From Verrucomicrobiia bacterium (GTDB lineage: Bacteria; Verrucomicrobiota; Verrucomicrobiia; Limisphaerales; Fontisphaeraceae): a DNA stretch of 64,000 bases. Position numbers and translations under genes: made by a program. The stretch is taken from the NCBI GenBank assembly GCA_026414565.1, contig JAOAIT010000027.1:1-64000 (forward strand), read 5' to 3'. How positions within the stretch are numbered: position 1 is the stretch's first letter; each line of letters starts with the position of its first letter. The notes beneath the pieces are model-generated. The model worked only from the letters and a program-made list of their open reading frames with translations, was not told the origin of the DNA and did no database searches. This document shows positions 1 through 8,874 of the stretch, piece after piece.

Positions 1-11
1 TCAGGCAGCAC

Positions 12-1166
12 ATGGCCGCCGCCCGTTCAGTTTATTTTGATTACAACGCCGCCACACCGCTGGATGCCAGCGTCCTCGCGGCCATGCAGCCTTTCCTTGC
101 GGAAATCTTCGCCAACCCTTCCAGCATCCATGCGCGGGGCAGGGAAGCCCGGGCGCATCTCGACGAAGCCCACGAGCGTCTGGCCGCCCTCCTCCATTGC
201 AAACCCTCGGAAATCGTCTTCACCTCCGGTGGCACCGAGGCCAACAACCTCGCCATCCTGGGCACCGCCCGCGCCTTGAAATCCAAGGGCCGCCATCTCA
301 TCACCTCCCGCATCGAACACCACGCCGTCCTGGAGTGCTTCCAATTCCTCCAAAAACATGAGGGCTTCGACGTAACCTACATCCCGGCCCAACCCGATGG
401 ATGTGTCAGTCCTCAATCAGTCCGCCAAGCCATCACCCCCGGCACCATCCTGGTCTCCCTCATGGCCGCCAACAACGAAACCGGTGCCCTCCAGCCCGTG
501 GCCGAAGTGGGCTCCTTCTGCCGCGAGCGCGGCATCCTCTTTCACACCGACGCCATCCAGTGGTTTGGAAAAATGCCTTTTTCCAGCATCCAAGACTTCC
601 AGGCCGACCTGGTCTCCGGCTGCGCCCACAAATTGCACGGCCCCAAAGGCGCCGGCTTCCTCTACATCCGCTCCCCCCTGCATCCCTTGCCGCTCATCTT
701 GGGTGGCCCCCAGGAAAACGAAATGCGCGCCGGCACAGAAAACCTCGCCCAAATCGTCGGCCTCGTTAAGGCTTTCGAACTCTTCGCCGCCTCCCCCATC
801 TTCGACGCTCCCCAAATCCGCTCCTTGGTCCAGGAGCTGAAAGACGATCTGCTTAGCTTTCCCTCCGTCCGCCTCATTCAACCACCTCACTCACTCCCCA
901 ACACCCTCTCATTTACCGTTAAAGGAGCCTCCAGCCTCGAGCTTCTCGCCAATCTCGATCTCGAAGGCATCCAAGCCAGCGCCGGAGCAGCCTGCATGTC
1001 CGGTGCACTCCAGCCTTCCCACGTGCTCCTGGGCATGGGCTTTTCCAACGCCGAGGCCGCCTCGCTCGTCCGGCTCTCCCTCGGTCGCGAAAACACCCCG
1101 GAAGACGTGGCTCACTTCAAACAAGTCTTTCCCGCCGTCCTCCAACGGTGCATAACCTCTGGATAA
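12..1166 (+). CDS. Cysteine desulfurase (NifS/IscS-like, PLP-dependent)
   Basis: Class V aminotransferase-fold enzyme of 384 residues, the usual length, that takes sulfur from cysteine as an enzyme persulfide for Fe-S clusters or tRNA thiolation in the cytoplasm. The N-terminal YFDYNAATPLD, the GGTEANNLAI cofactor loop and the IEHHAV motif are typical. The PLP-binding lysine is Lys207 in AHKLHGPKG and the persulfide cysteine is Cys328 in GAACMSG. The ATG lies only 11 nt from the window edge, so upstream context is unseen. The gene ends where a DnaA-box cluster begins, and dnaN follows on the same strand. The exact subtype (IscS, NifS, SufS-like) cannot be fixed from sequence alone. Confidence 0.93.
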   Translation: MAAARSVYFDYNAATPLDASVLAAMQPFLAEIFANPSSIHARGREARAHLDEAHERLAALLHCKPSEIVFTSGGTEANNLAILGTARALKSKGRHLITSRIEHHAVLECFQFLQKHEGFDVTYIPAQPDGCVSPQSVRQAITPGTILVSLMAANNETGALQPVAEVGSFCRERGILFHTDAIQWFGKMPFSSIQDFQADLVSGCAHKLHGPKGAGFLYIRSPLHPLPLILGGPQENEMRAGTENLAQIVGLVKAFELFAASPIFDAPQIRSLVQELKDDLLSFPSVRLIQPPHSLPNTLSFTVKGASSLELLANLDLEGIQASAGAACMSGALQPSHVLLGMGFSNAEAASLVRLSLGRENTPEDVAHFKQVFPAVLQRCITSG

Positions 1167-1371
1167 CCCCCCATAACCCCCCGGCACAGCCTGTGAATAC
1201 CTCCAACAACCTCCCTTTTTCCCGGTTGCCCAATTTTGACCACGCAGTTATCCACGCCACTGAACCCGCCCAACCCCTTGATGGAAGCTTGACAGCAATA
1301 GTTGTTTGCCTTATCCACAGGCCTTAATACTAGTCTTTCAGTTTTACTAAGACATCAGCATATTAAGCCGC
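1150..1371. other. DnaA-box cluster with AT-rich tract, candidate oriC or dnaN control region
   Basis: Four 9-mers match the DnaA box TTATNCACA with zero or one mismatch: TTATCCACA at 1311-1319 (+), TTATCCACG at 1248-1256 (+), TTATCCAGA as reverse complement at 1158-1166, and GTATTCACA as reverse complement at 1192-1200. The last 50 bases before dnaN are strikingly AT-rich for this genome and could act as an unwinding element. A DnaA-box cluster plus AT-rich stretch beside dnaN is the classic origin layout, but dnaA is not in the window. A DnaA-regulated promoter is the main alternative. Confidence 0.45.
1289..1317 (+). promoter_or_regulatory. Putative sigma70-type promoter of dnaN
   Basis: A perfect -35 TTGACA (1289-1294) is followed after 17 nt by TATCCA (1312-1317), four of six matches to the -10 consensus. 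The -10 is embedded in the best DnaA box (1311-1319), so bound DnaA would be expected to block or tune transcription of dnaN. Confidence 0.45.
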
Positions 1372-2484
1372 ATGAAATTCAAGATCACCAAAGACAACCT
1401 GTTCAACGGACTGGCAGCCCTACAAGGGGTTGTGGGGCATCGCACCACTCTGCCCATTCTGTCGAATGTGCTGGTCCATGCGGATGCTGGTCGTCTGGAT
1501 TTAACCGCCACGGATTTGGACGTTACCGTCACGCGCGTTGTCCCGGCTGATGTCCCCAAAAAAGGCCAGGTGACCCTCCCCGCCCGCCGCCTCTTCAGCC
1601 TGGTCCGCGAACTGGGCACCGGTGACATTGAATTCGATGTGGACGACCAATGCCGCTGCAACATGCGCGTCGGCGCCTCCTTCTACAAAATCCACGGCCT
1701 CTCCCCCGAAGAATTTCCGCCGCTCCCCAAATTCAAAGACGAACGCAAGGTGGTGCTCGACCAAAGCAAAGTCCTCACCATGCTCAAGCGCACCTCCTAC
1801 GCCGCCTCCTTTGACGAAGCGCGCTACGTCCTCAACGGCATCAACTTCAGCCTCCGCGATCACAAAATGACCATGGTCGCCACCGACGGACGCCGCCTCG
1901 CGCTCGCCGAAGAAGAAGTGGACCTGCCAGAAGGCATGCAGGCCGATTTCACCATCCCCACCAAGGCCGTGAATGAACTCTCCCGGCTCCTGGGCCCGGA
2001 AGGGCAGGTGGAGATCATGAGCTCCGAAAACTACGCCGGCTTCACCCTCCGCGGCGAAGGCCAGCCTCCCACCAGCCTCTTCACCAAACTGGTGGACGGC
2101 ATCTATCCCAACTACCGCCAGGTCATCCCCTCCGAAACCAAAATCCGCGTCCAGCTCCCGCGCGAAGAATTCCTCCACGCCCTCCGCCGCTCGGAGATCA
2201 TGACCAGCGACAAACAAAACTCCGTCCGCCTGATCTTCGCCAACAACACCCTCATCATCACCGCCAACAGCCCCGAAGTCGGCGAAGGCGAAGAGCGGAT
2301 CGCCGTCAACTACCAGGGCCAGCCCCTCTCCATCGCCTTCAACCCCCGCTTCCTGATCAGTCCCCTGGAAGCCCTGGAAGGCGAGGAAGAAATCTTCTTT
2401 GACTTCGTGGACGAGCTGGCCCCCGGCGTCATCCGCATCAAAGGCCCCTTCCTCTACGTCGTCATGCCCATGCGCCTCTCCTAG
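1372..2484 (+). CDS. dnaN: DNA polymerase III subunit beta (sliding clamp)
   Basis: Ring-forming processivity clamp of the replicative polymerase. The 370-residue length fits the three-domain clamp. The start MKFKITKDNLFNGLAALQGVVG, the LPILSNVLV segment, the TDLDVTV segment, the mid-protein MVATDGRRLA motif and the C-terminal GPFLYVVMPMRL tail are diagnostic of DnaN. The tail forms part of the pocket that binds clamp-binding peptides. It follows a cysteine desulfurase rather than dnaA, which is not the common dnaA-dnaN pairing. Its upstream region holds DnaA boxes and a likely promoter. Confidence 0.98.
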   Translation: MKFKITKDNLFNGLAALQGVVGHRTTLPILSNVLVHADAGRLDLTATDLDVTVTRVVPADVPKKGQVTLPARRLFSLVRELGTGDIEFDVDDQCRCNMRVGASFYKIHGLSPEEFPPLPKFKDERKVVLDQSKVLTMLKRTSYAASFDEARYVLNGINFSLRDHKMTMVATDGRRLALAEEEVDLPEGMQADFTIPTKAVNELSRLLGPEGQVEIMSSENYAGFTLRGEGQPPTSLFTKLVDGIYPNYRQVIPSETKIRVQLPREEFLHALRRSEIMTSDKQNSVRLIFANNTLIITANSPEVGEGEERIAVNYQGQPLSIAFNPRFLISPLEALEGEEEIFFDFVDELAPGVIRIKGPFLYVVMPMRLS

Positions 2485-2612
2485 GCGCCCCCGCCAACAA
2501 CAACAGCATCAGCGCCGGCCGGCGACCAGCCCGTCGCCGCCATCCTATCACCGCGCTGCTGCTTTCATTCAACAGCCCAAGCCTTGATCCCTGCCCGCCC
2601 TGCCACCCTCGT

Positions 2613-2641
2613 TTGACAAACCCCCGCACCGGAACTATCCT
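2613..2641 (+). promoter_or_regulatory. Putative sigma70-type promoter for the secreted repeat protein
   Basis: TTGACA (2613-2618), a 17-nt spacer and TATCCT (2636-2641), giving a predicted start site about 20 nt before the ATG at 2668. The -10 resembles the TATCCA proposed for dnaN. An AT-rich stretch (TATAAAT at 2653-2659) follows. Confidence 0.45.
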
Positions 2642-2667
2642 ATGTTTGCGCCTATAAATTTTCTACT

Positions 2668-5184
2668 ATGTCAGCCAAGCCGGCTTTTTTTGTTTTTTTC
2701 GGGATTTGCCTGCTGCCCCTTGGAATCAATGCCCAAATAAATCTTTCCAGAATTGCTGACTTCACCACCCCCGTCCCCCATGCCCCCGGCACAACCTTCA
2801 GAGAAATTGGCCAGCCCTTCCTCTACAACGGCCAGGTTCTCTTTTACGCCACCAATAATGCCGGCATGCCCGGCCTCTACCTCTACAACGGCAGTATGCT
2901 GGTGAAAATCGCCGACACCAACACCGCCTCGCCCGGCGGAGGCACGCTGCGGGACATCTCCTTCTATGCTTACTCGCTCGAAAACGGAGCGGCAGTGTTT
3001 GTGGCCTCCGACAACAACGGCCCCGCCATCTTCCACTGGACCAACCAAACCCTGACCCGCCTCGTAAAAAACGGCGACCCCATCCCCGGCGCCGGCACCA
3101 ATCGCTTTAACTTCTTCGGCTTGCCGGCCCTCGATCAGGGCGTGCTCTACTTCCTCGGAGGCGGAGCCGACAACTACCGCGGCATACATCGCCTGGTGAA
3201 CGGCGTGGTCAGCACCGGGCTGGTCAGCTCACTCGAGCTCTACCCCGGCACTGCCTCGCCGCACGGTTTCAGCGCCCAGTTCACCGTCGAAAGCAACCGC
3301 TTGGCGTTCTGGTCCTTAACCACCAATCAGAACGCCATCTTCACCTGGGCCAACGGCGTCAAAGACTTCCTCGTCTCGTCCAATCACACCATCCCCTCCA
3401 CCAGCGAGAAATTTTCCACCTTCCAAAGCCCGCCCGACCTCCACCTGGGCCTGGTGGCCTTCAAGGGAGGCTCGGCCGCCAACTTCCAGGAAGGCATCTT
3501 CCTGCGCCGCTTCGACGGCGGCGACATCGTCCCCGTGGTCCGCCGCGGCGATCCCCACCCCGGCTTCTCCGGCTCCCTTACCACCTTCAATGAAATGGCC
3601 GTGGACAACGGCCGCGTTTGGTTTCAGGCCGGCGGCATCGGCGGCCAAAGCCTCTTCCTCTGGCAGAGCAATCGCTACTCCCGCATCATTTCCAGCGGCA
3701 TGCGCCTTGACAGCACCCTCACCATCTCCTCCAGCGCCAGCTTCACCCTCAACCAAAACTGCGGTCACCAGGGCCTCCTGACCTTCGTCGCCCGCTTTTC
3801 CAACAACTCCAAGGCTCTCTATCTTGCCACCGAAACGCCCCCGCCCCCCTCCCGCCTTGCCCTCACCAACCTCGTCGGCACCAACACCCCCATCCCCGGC
3901 GGCTCCGGCAACTTCACCAGCGCTGACCGGCCCATGTTCTGGAGCGATGGCCTCGCCTTCATCGGCAACGGCGCCGGTGGGCAGTTCGGCGTTTACCTCT
4001 ATCGCAACGGCCAGTTTTCCGTCCTCCTCAACACCTCCCTGAATTTCCCCGGCAGCACCAACACCTTCGCCGCCTTCGACCTGCTCGCGGCCGACACCTC
4101 CCGCCTGGTTATCCGCGCCCTCGGCGCCGGCGGCGAATGGGGACTCTTCATCCACGACGGCTCCAGCCTCACCAAAGTCGTGGACCACAACACCCCCATC
4201 CCCGGCGGCGCTTTCGGCAACTTCACCACCGCCCCGCGCGCCCAGTTGGTTGGCCCCCACCTCACCTTCAGCGCTTCGGGCACCAACAACTTCACCGGCA
4301 TCTACGAGTTCAACGGCAACGCCATCAACCCCCTCCTCGACTCCACCTCCTTCTTCCCGGGCACTACCCAAAACCTGCGCATCCTCACTTTTGACCGCGC
4401 GGGCAGCCTCCTGAGCCTCATTGCCTACCCCGGCAACAACCCTTCCCAGATGGCCGTGCTCCTCGCCAGCAACCAGGTGCTCTCCCTCATCATCACCAAC
4501 AGCGCCACCATCCCCGACCGCACCAACCGCGTTTTCGCCAGCCTCAACACCGTGGCCTTCTACGGCGGCGACCTCTACTTCAGCGCCCAGGCCTCCGGCA
4601 CCGGCTTCTCCGGCAACTACCTCCTCAAAGTCCCCGCCGGCTCCCTCCTGCCCCAAACCGTGCTGGACGAAACCACCCTCTTCCCCGGCATCCCCGGCCA
4701 GGCCTCCCTCTCCGCTTTCGTCGTCGAGCCTTCAGGCCTTTACCTCAACGCCCTCAACGGCTCCCTGGTGGGCCTATACCGCTACACCCCCGGCGGCCTC
4801 GAACTCCTCTACCTCAACACCGCCCCCCAGGCGGGCGCCGCCATCCTCTCCATCTCCTTCAACCGCGGCAGCTTGAGCACCAACGGCTTGGCCTTCGGTG
4901 CCACCACCTCCCTCGGCCCCGTCCTTTACTACTCCCCTCCCGCCTCCACCGCCCCTGCCGGCGGCCGGTTCCTCCCCGGCAGCCTCGCCTACTCCCCCGG
5001 CGCCGGCTTCTGCCTCACCTTCGCCGACGCCACCCCCGGCGCGAACTACCGCCTGCAATACCGCACCCTCGAGCACGACGCCCTCTGGATCACCCTCACC
5101 AACTTCACCTACACCGCCCCTTACACCTACTGCGACCTCACCGCCACCAACCGGGCCCGCCTTTACCGCGTCCTCACCCCCTGA
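2668..5184 (+). CDS. Secreted repeat protein (beta-propeller-like repeats)
   Basis: 838 residues with a clear signal peptide (hydrophobic stretch, cleavage after about residue 22, NAQ-IN). The mature protein is a series of irregular repeats of roughly 50-60 residues that recur to ADTNT.SPGG, GDPIPGAGTNRFNFF, NTPIPGGSGNFT and NTPIPGGAFGNFT, each followed by YLYNG or YRNGQ strands. This resembles beta-propeller-type repeat proteins predicted in many Verrucomicrobiota. The C-terminal 50 residues (YRLQYR ... LYRVL) match a module seen at the ends of two other secreted proteins in this window. No catalytic motif is visible. Role unknown; probably cell-surface or extracellular. Confidence 0.85.
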   Translation: MSAKPAFFVFFGICLLPLGINAQINLSRIADFTTPVPHAPGTTFREIGQPFLYNGQVLFYATNNAGMPGLYLYNGSMLVKIADTNTASPGGGTLRDISFYAYSLENGAAVFVASDNNGPAIFHWTNQTLTRLVKNGDPIPGAGTNRFNFFGLPALDQGVLYFLGGGADNYRGIHRLVNGVVSTGLVSSLELYPGTASPHGFSAQFTVESNRLAFWSLTTNQNAIFTWANGVKDFLVSSNHTIPSTSEKFSTFQSPPDLHLGLVAFKGGSAANFQEGIFLRRFDGGDIVPVVRRGDPHPGFSGSLTTFNEMAVDNGRVWFQAGGIGGQSLFLWQSNRYSRIISSGMRLDSTLTISSSASFTLNQNCGHQGLLTFVARFSNNSKALYLATETPPPPSRLALTNLVGTNTPIPGGSGNFTSADRPMFWSDGLAFIGNGAGGQFGVYLYRNGQFSVLLNTSLNFPGSTNTFAAFDLLAADTSRLVIRALGAGGEWGLFIHDGSSLTKVVDHNTPIPGGAFGNFTTAPRAQLVGPHLTFSASGTNNFTGIYEFNGNAINPLLDSTSFFPGTTQNLRILTFDRAGSLLSLIAYPGNNPSQMAVLLASNQVLSLIITNSATIPDRTNRVFASLNTVAFYGGDLYFSAQASGTGFSGNYLLKVPAGSLLPQTVLDETTLFPGIPGQASLSAFVVEPSGLYLNALNGSLVGLYRYTPGGLELLYLNTAPQAGAAILSISFNRGSLSTNGLAFGATTSLGPVLYYSPPASTAPAGGRFLPGSLAYSPGAGFCLTFADATPGANYRLQYRTLEHDALWITLTNFTYTAPYTYCDLTATNRARLYRVLTP

Positions 5185-5220
5185 GCTGCCCGGGCCGCCC
5201 CACCAACCACAAAAACAAGC

Positions 5221-5248
5221 TTGCGCCGCGCGCGCGGGTGCATAAACT
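5221..5248 (+). promoter_or_regulatory. Weak candidate promoter for tRNA-Cys
   Basis: TTGCGC (5221-5226), a 16-nt spacer and TAAACT (5243-5248) lie about 40 nt before the mature tRNA. A short hairpin (GCACCC at 5262-5267 paired with GGGTGC at 5273-5278) sits in the leader. The match to consensus is only partial. Confidence 0.25.
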
Positions 5249-5285
5249 TGCCCCTCAGGACGCACCCCCTCCGGGTGCCCGGAAC

Positions 5286-5360
5286 GGCGGGGGAGCCAAG
5301 TGGTAAGGCAGAGCTCTGCAAAAGCTCCATTCGTCGGTTCGATTCCGACCCTCGCCTCCA
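5286..5360 (+). tRNA. tRNA-Cys (anticodon GCA)
   Basis: The sequence folds into a full cloverleaf. The acceptor GGCGGGG pairs with CCTCGCC through one G-U. The D arm is GCC/GGC, the anticodon stem GAGCT/AGCTC encloses the loop CTGCAAA with anticodon GCA, and the T stem GTCGG/CCGAC encloses TTCGATT. The CCA end is encoded (5358-5360). It lies between two secreted-protein genes, and the next ATG follows within about 12-30 nt. Confidence 0.95.
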
Positions 5361-5390
5361 AAACCGATACGCATGGTGTTCTCGCCGCCA

Positions 5391-6770
5391 ATGTCGCGCC
5401 CTTCCAACCGCCCCATTTGTCGCCCGGCCCTGCCCGCCCTCTTGGCGGCCTGCCTCGGGGCGGCCGCCGCCGCGGCAGACTCCACCGGCACCGTCCGGGT
5501 GGTGACCGCCTTCCCGGCCAACCGCGGCCCGGGGTGGAAGCAAACCATTGATGTGGCCGGCGCCGTCGGCCCCCGCCACGTGGTGGCCTTTGACGAGGGA
5601 GGATTCGTGGTGCAGGAAAAAGCCACCGGCCGCGAAGTCCAGCGGTTTGCGCCCCGCGAGTTCTGGCGCCGGGTGCAACCCGCCCACACCCTCGTGCCCC
5701 AGGCCGAGGCCAATGACCCGCGCATCCTCTATGACCCGCTCGCCGAGCGCTGGTATGCCTGCGCCGCCGGCACCACCGTGGCCGACTGTTTCCTGGCCGT
5801 CTCCACCAGCGCCGACCCCACCGGGCCGTGGAAGGGCGTTAAACTGCCCCTCCCGCCCATTGATCCCTACATGAAAATGGGGCTCGATAAACACGCGCTC
5901 TACATCTGCTCCTGCAACGGCGATCCCGACTGGCGCAAAGGCATGAACTGCTACGTCATCCCCAAGCAGGATGTCCTGGCGCCGGACGGCCCGCTGCTCC
6001 ACCGGGCGCAGACCTTCACCGGCTTGATCTTCGCCCTCATGCCCGCGCTGGATTTGGACCCCCGCAAACCCCCGGAGGCGCCCCACGCGCTGCTAATCAA
6101 TGAATTCAGCGAGGGCCTCTGCCGCCAATTGTTTCTCTACCGCCTCACCTGGTCCGCCGGCCGCGCCGCGCTGTCCGCCCCCCAAACCATTCCCCTCAGC
6201 CGCACCTATTACACCCCGGCGACCAACCTCGCCGTCCAGCCCGCGCCGGGCCCCCGCCTGCGCGCCGGCGGCGGCAACCGCCGCCTCGAGAGCGCCTTTG
6301 TTTTCCAGGGCAGCCTCTTCGGCTGCCACGGCGCCAAGCGCGCCCCGGATTCCCGCCCCGGCATCCTGTGGTATGAAATCCGCCTGCGCGACGGCGCGCT
6401 GCTCCAGGAGGGTTTCGTGGAAGATGCCCACAGCGACTATCTCCATCCCTCCCTGGCGGTGGACGCCCGGGGCAATCTGGGCCTGGGCTGCACCCGCACC
6501 TCCGAGACGGAATACCCCTCCGTCTATGTCCTGATGCGCGCGCCCACCGATCCGCCGCACACCCTGCGGCCTCCCGTCCTGGCCATGCGCGGCACCACCT
6601 GTTACCGCTACGGCGATTACCCCGCCATCAATTTGAGCCACTACAGCTCCACCTGTGTGGACCCGGTGGCGCCGGGCCGGCTGTGGACCTACCAGGCCTA
6701 CGGCAACAGTCCGGTGGACAAACAATGGTGCACCGCCTGGGCGGCCTTCGAACTGGCCGCCCCCGAATAA
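5391..6770 (+). CDS. Secreted hypothetical protein
   Basis: Starting at the ATG at 5391 gives 459 residues. An in-frame ATG at 5373, only 12 nt after the tRNA CCA, would add six residues. The N-terminus has a basic region then an alanine/leucine-rich hydrophobic stretch ending in AAAAAAD, a likely signal peptide. The mature protein has motifs such as NDPRILYDPLAERW, YICSCNGDPDW and a cysteine-containing C-terminal half. These resemble uncharacterised exported proteins, possibly a beta-propeller, with no recognised catalytic site. It has no good Shine-Dalgarno sequence and may be read through from the tRNA promoter. A GGCAG tandem repeat and a broken TetR gene follow it. Confidence 0.8.
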   Translation: MSRPSNRPICRPALPALLAACLGAAAAAADSTGTVRVVTAFPANRGPGWKQTIDVAGAVGPRHVVAFDEGGFVVQEKATGREVQRFAPREFWRRVQPAHTLVPQAEANDPRILYDPLAERWYACAAGTTVADCFLAVSTSADPTGPWKGVKLPLPPIDPYMKMGLDKHALYICSCNGDPDWRKGMNCYVIPKQDVLAPDGPLLHRAQTFTGLIFALMPALDLDPRKPPEAPHALLINEFSEGLCRQLFLYRLTWSAGRAALSAPQTIPLSRTYYTPATNLAVQPAPGPRLRAGGGNRRLESAFVFQGSLFGCHGAKRAPDSRPGILWYEIRLRDGALLQEGFVEDAHSDYLHPSLAVDARGNLGLGCTRTSETEYPSVYVLMRAPTDPPHTLRPPVLAMRGTTCYRYGDYPAINLSHYSSTCVDPVAPGRLWTYQAYGNSPVDKQWCTAWAAFELAAPE

Positions 6771-6793
6771 CCCCGCCCCGCAGGACGGGGCAC

Positions 6794-6813
6794 GGCAGGG
6801 CAGGGCAGGGCAG
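6794..6813 (+). repeat. Short tandem repeat, four copies of GGCAG
   Basis: Four perfect head-to-tail GGCAG pentamers lie directly downstream of the secreted-protein gene and just before the degraded TetR/permease remnants that mark the island edge. Such tracts are prone to slippage; no function is apparent. Confidence 0.8.
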
Positions 6814-6849
6814 GGGGCCTGCCTCTGCGGGAAGAAAAACCAAAATAAG

Positions 6850-7047
6850 ATGACCCATATTCCCAGATACGCCCTACATACGTAGGACTCGACGCCGCCG
6901 AGCGGCTGCTGGCCGAACGCGGGGTGGATGCAGTGTCCTTCCGCGACATCACCGCCGCGGCAGGCGCCAACCTGGAAGCCATCAATTATCACTTCAGCAG
7001 CAAAGACCGGCTGCCAGAAGCCGTCTTCGAGCGGGGGCTAGGGCCCA
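6850..7047 (+). pseudogene. TetR-family regulator remnant (frameshifted and truncated)
   Basis: An ATG at 6850 opens MTHIPRYALHT followed by a stop. A different frame then continues with LDAAERLLAERGVDAV and SFRDITAAAGANLEAINYHF, the helix-turn-helix of a TetR regulator ending in SSKDRLPEAVFERGLGP. So the gene has a frameshift near 6880 and lacks its whole ligand-binding domain. The coding match stops at about 7047, where it joins directly to the tail of an ABC-transporter permease. TetR regulators often head efflux operons of this kind, so an internal deletion probably removed the rest of such an operon. Confidence 0.8.
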
Positions 7048-7092
7048 GCGCGGCTGCCCGCCTGGACCCCATCGAAGCCCTCCGCCATAATA
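7048..7092 (+). pseudogene. ABC transporter permease (MacB/FtsX-like) C-terminal remnant, copy 1
   Basis: About 15 codons reading SAAARLDPIEALRH match the highly conserved end of MacB-type permeases (AARLDPIEALR). Bases 7056-7087 are identical, 32 of 32, to 13259-13290, where the longer copy of the same tail lies before the fucosidase gene. This copy is fused in frame to the TetR remnant and marks the left edge of the island. Confidence 0.7.
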
Positions 7093-7113
7093 ATTCGGCG
7101 GGGAGGACGGCAC

Positions 7114-8874
7114 CTAGCGCAGTTTTTTATGCACCCAACGCCATTGCGTGTAGGCCCGCTCCATGCATTTGCTGAAAGCGGCATTGGTGCGCAGAAACGC
7201 AAAATTGCCCTCCGCCACGCGGTCACGGTATTCCTTGCAGTCAATCAACCAGCTCATCAGCATCCGACACCGAGCAGTCGCCAGGTAACTGAGCCTGGCA
7301 ACATAATCCGCCTCCACACTCAGGCTCGTTCCATATTTCTCGGCCAAATCGGGGAGGTTGGATTCATTGAGCACTCCCTGGCATAGCAGCGCCCACAACA
7401 GCCCGCGGGCGCGGCTGATGTAGCTGTAACGGTTGGGTCCTTTTTCGACAATGTCGCTCATCAGGCGGCGGAGGCGGTAATGGATCTTGTAGCAGAGCAC
7501 GATGTGCCGGGTGTCAGCCCGCAGGCGTGCCTCGTTGAAAGCCAGGTTGTAGATGCGATCTTCCTCAAAGACCTCGGAAATGCTGTTGGTTTTGTCCACC
7601 TCGCCATCGGTGACGAGAAAGGTTTGCGCCAGCAAGCGGATTTGAATGGGCTTGCTTTCCGTGATGCCTTCGTCATCGAGATCATCCAAAGCTTCAAACG
7701 CGTTTTCCTGGCGCTCGTAAAAGATGCCCAAATCTTCTTTGAATTTCTCCTGCAACTGAAGCTGAATCATGTCATTGGCTCGCAGGTTCCATGGTTCGAC
7801 CGGATTCTGCCGGTTGTTGTTGATGGTGACGCCCGTAATAAAATCGGCGGTGGCCTTGGTGATGATTTTACACAGCACGCGCACTTCTTCCATGGCCGCC
7901 TGCCGTTGCTTAAGCAGAGGGTTCTCAACATTGTTCCTCATGAAATCATCGAAAGTGGTCACGGTTTGAGCGCCGTTAAGCAGGCGGGGAGAGGTAATAT
8001 GGCACTGCCCGTCCAGCTTTTCCAACTGCTCGGCGGCAAGCGTGATGCCGTTGTGGTTGAAGGCAAAAATCAACGGGGATTCGCCATCCATCGCAATTTG
8101 CTTGAAGGCGCGCATGAGTGCCCGGTTGACCGAGCGGTTCAGCCCCAGCCCATAACGGATGTTGCGTTCAAAAAAACGCGCTCCCATGTCGCGGTACATC
8201 GCATGCAGGTCCGTCAGACGTATAAACCCCACAAACATCTGCTCACCTCCGGGGCCGGGACGTTCGATCAAATCTGTGATAGGGATTTGATACACCCGCG
8301 CATGGGTGTGGTCTTCCACTGCGCCGATTTTGCCGGTAACCGAACGGAACTCGACCAGAAAACTGACCTGTCGGCCCTCGAAAAACTTGTCAATAAGGTA
8401 TTTTTTGTTTTCCAAATCCTCGCGGAGATGATCAAGCAACGGGCTTTTGTCGGCTTCTGCGGGATCCCCAAGATAAATAAATCGCAGGCACACCTGCTTG
8501 ATGGCTTCTCGGTTCTCCAGCATGCAACTGCGAAGTTGCAGGAGTATCTGATTCTTGGCGGGATTTGCTTTTTGCGGGTTAAGAAAGATCACCTCCATCC
8601 CCTCATCAATCAATCGTTGCATGGAGGCTTTGAATTGCGCGTGCGATTTGGTGTATTTAAACTGAAACAAATAGAGGTTCTTTCTTTCGGGATCAAAGTG
8701 GAATCCGTCCACCCCGTAATCATTTCCCCCAAAAGCCACCTGATTCAGGGCCTGCTCACGCGGCACCTTGTAATCACGCTCTAGCACCAGGAGCCCGAAG
8801 TAGTCTTCACGTCTCCCTCCGCAAGTGCTCTTCAGGTCGGAATAGGTTTGATCGAGCATCTTTTCGGTGATCAT
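7114..8874 (-). CDS. AIPR-family abortive infection protein with PD-(D/E)XK-like N-terminus
   Basis: 586 residues. The central region has the AIPR signature: FFERNIRYGLG at 234-244, FAFNHNGIT at 270-278 and SPRLLNGAQTVTT at 295-307. The N-terminus contains GGNDYGVDGFHFD followed by LYLFQFKY, where Asp56 and the Gln71-Phe-Lys73 triad fit a Mrr/PD-(D/E)XK nuclease core. AIPR proteins are linked to phage resistance and to restriction-modification loci. AGGA seven nt before the ATG supports the start at 8874. It is divergent from the RT-nitrilase gene and shares the 550-bp intergenic region with it. A DNA- or RNA-cleaving effector role is inferred from the fold, not shown. Confidence 0.85.
   Translation of the reverse strand: MITEKMLDQTYSDLKSTCGGRREDYFGLLVLERDYKVPREQALNQVAFGGNDYGVDGFHFDPERKNLYLFQFKYTKSHAQFKASMQRLIDEGMEVIFLNPQKANPAKNQILLQLRSCMLENREAIKQVCLRFIYLGDPAEADKSPLLDHLREDLENKKYLIDKFFEGRQVSFLVEFRSVTGKIGAVEDHTHARVYQIPITDLIERPGPGGEQMFVGFIRLTDLHAMYRDMGARFFERNIRYGLGLNRSVNRALMRAFKQIAMDGESPLIFAFNHNGITLAAEQLEKLDGQCHITSPRLLNGAQTVTTFDDFMRNNVENPLLKQRQAAMEEVRVLCKIITKATADFITGVTINNNRQNPVEPWNLRANDMIQLQLQEKFKEDLGIFYERQENAFEALDDLDDEGITESKPIQIRLLAQTFLVTDGEVDKTNSISEVFEEDRIYNLAFNEARLRADTRHIVLCYKIHYRLRRLMSDIVEKGPNRYSYISRARGLLWALLCQGVLNESNLPDLAEKYGTSLSVEADYVARLSYLATARCRMLMSWLIDCKEYRDRVAEGNFAFLRTNAAFSKCMERAYTQWRWVHKKLR

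Noticed and set aside
5286-5360. tRNA-Cys as an integration site of the island
   Set aside because: The tRNA is intact, no partial 3' copy is found at the island edges, and the island starts 1.7 kb away with no integrase.
6794-6813. Possible CRISPR repeat unit
   Set aside because: It is a perfect contiguous pentamer without spacers and no cas gene is nearby.
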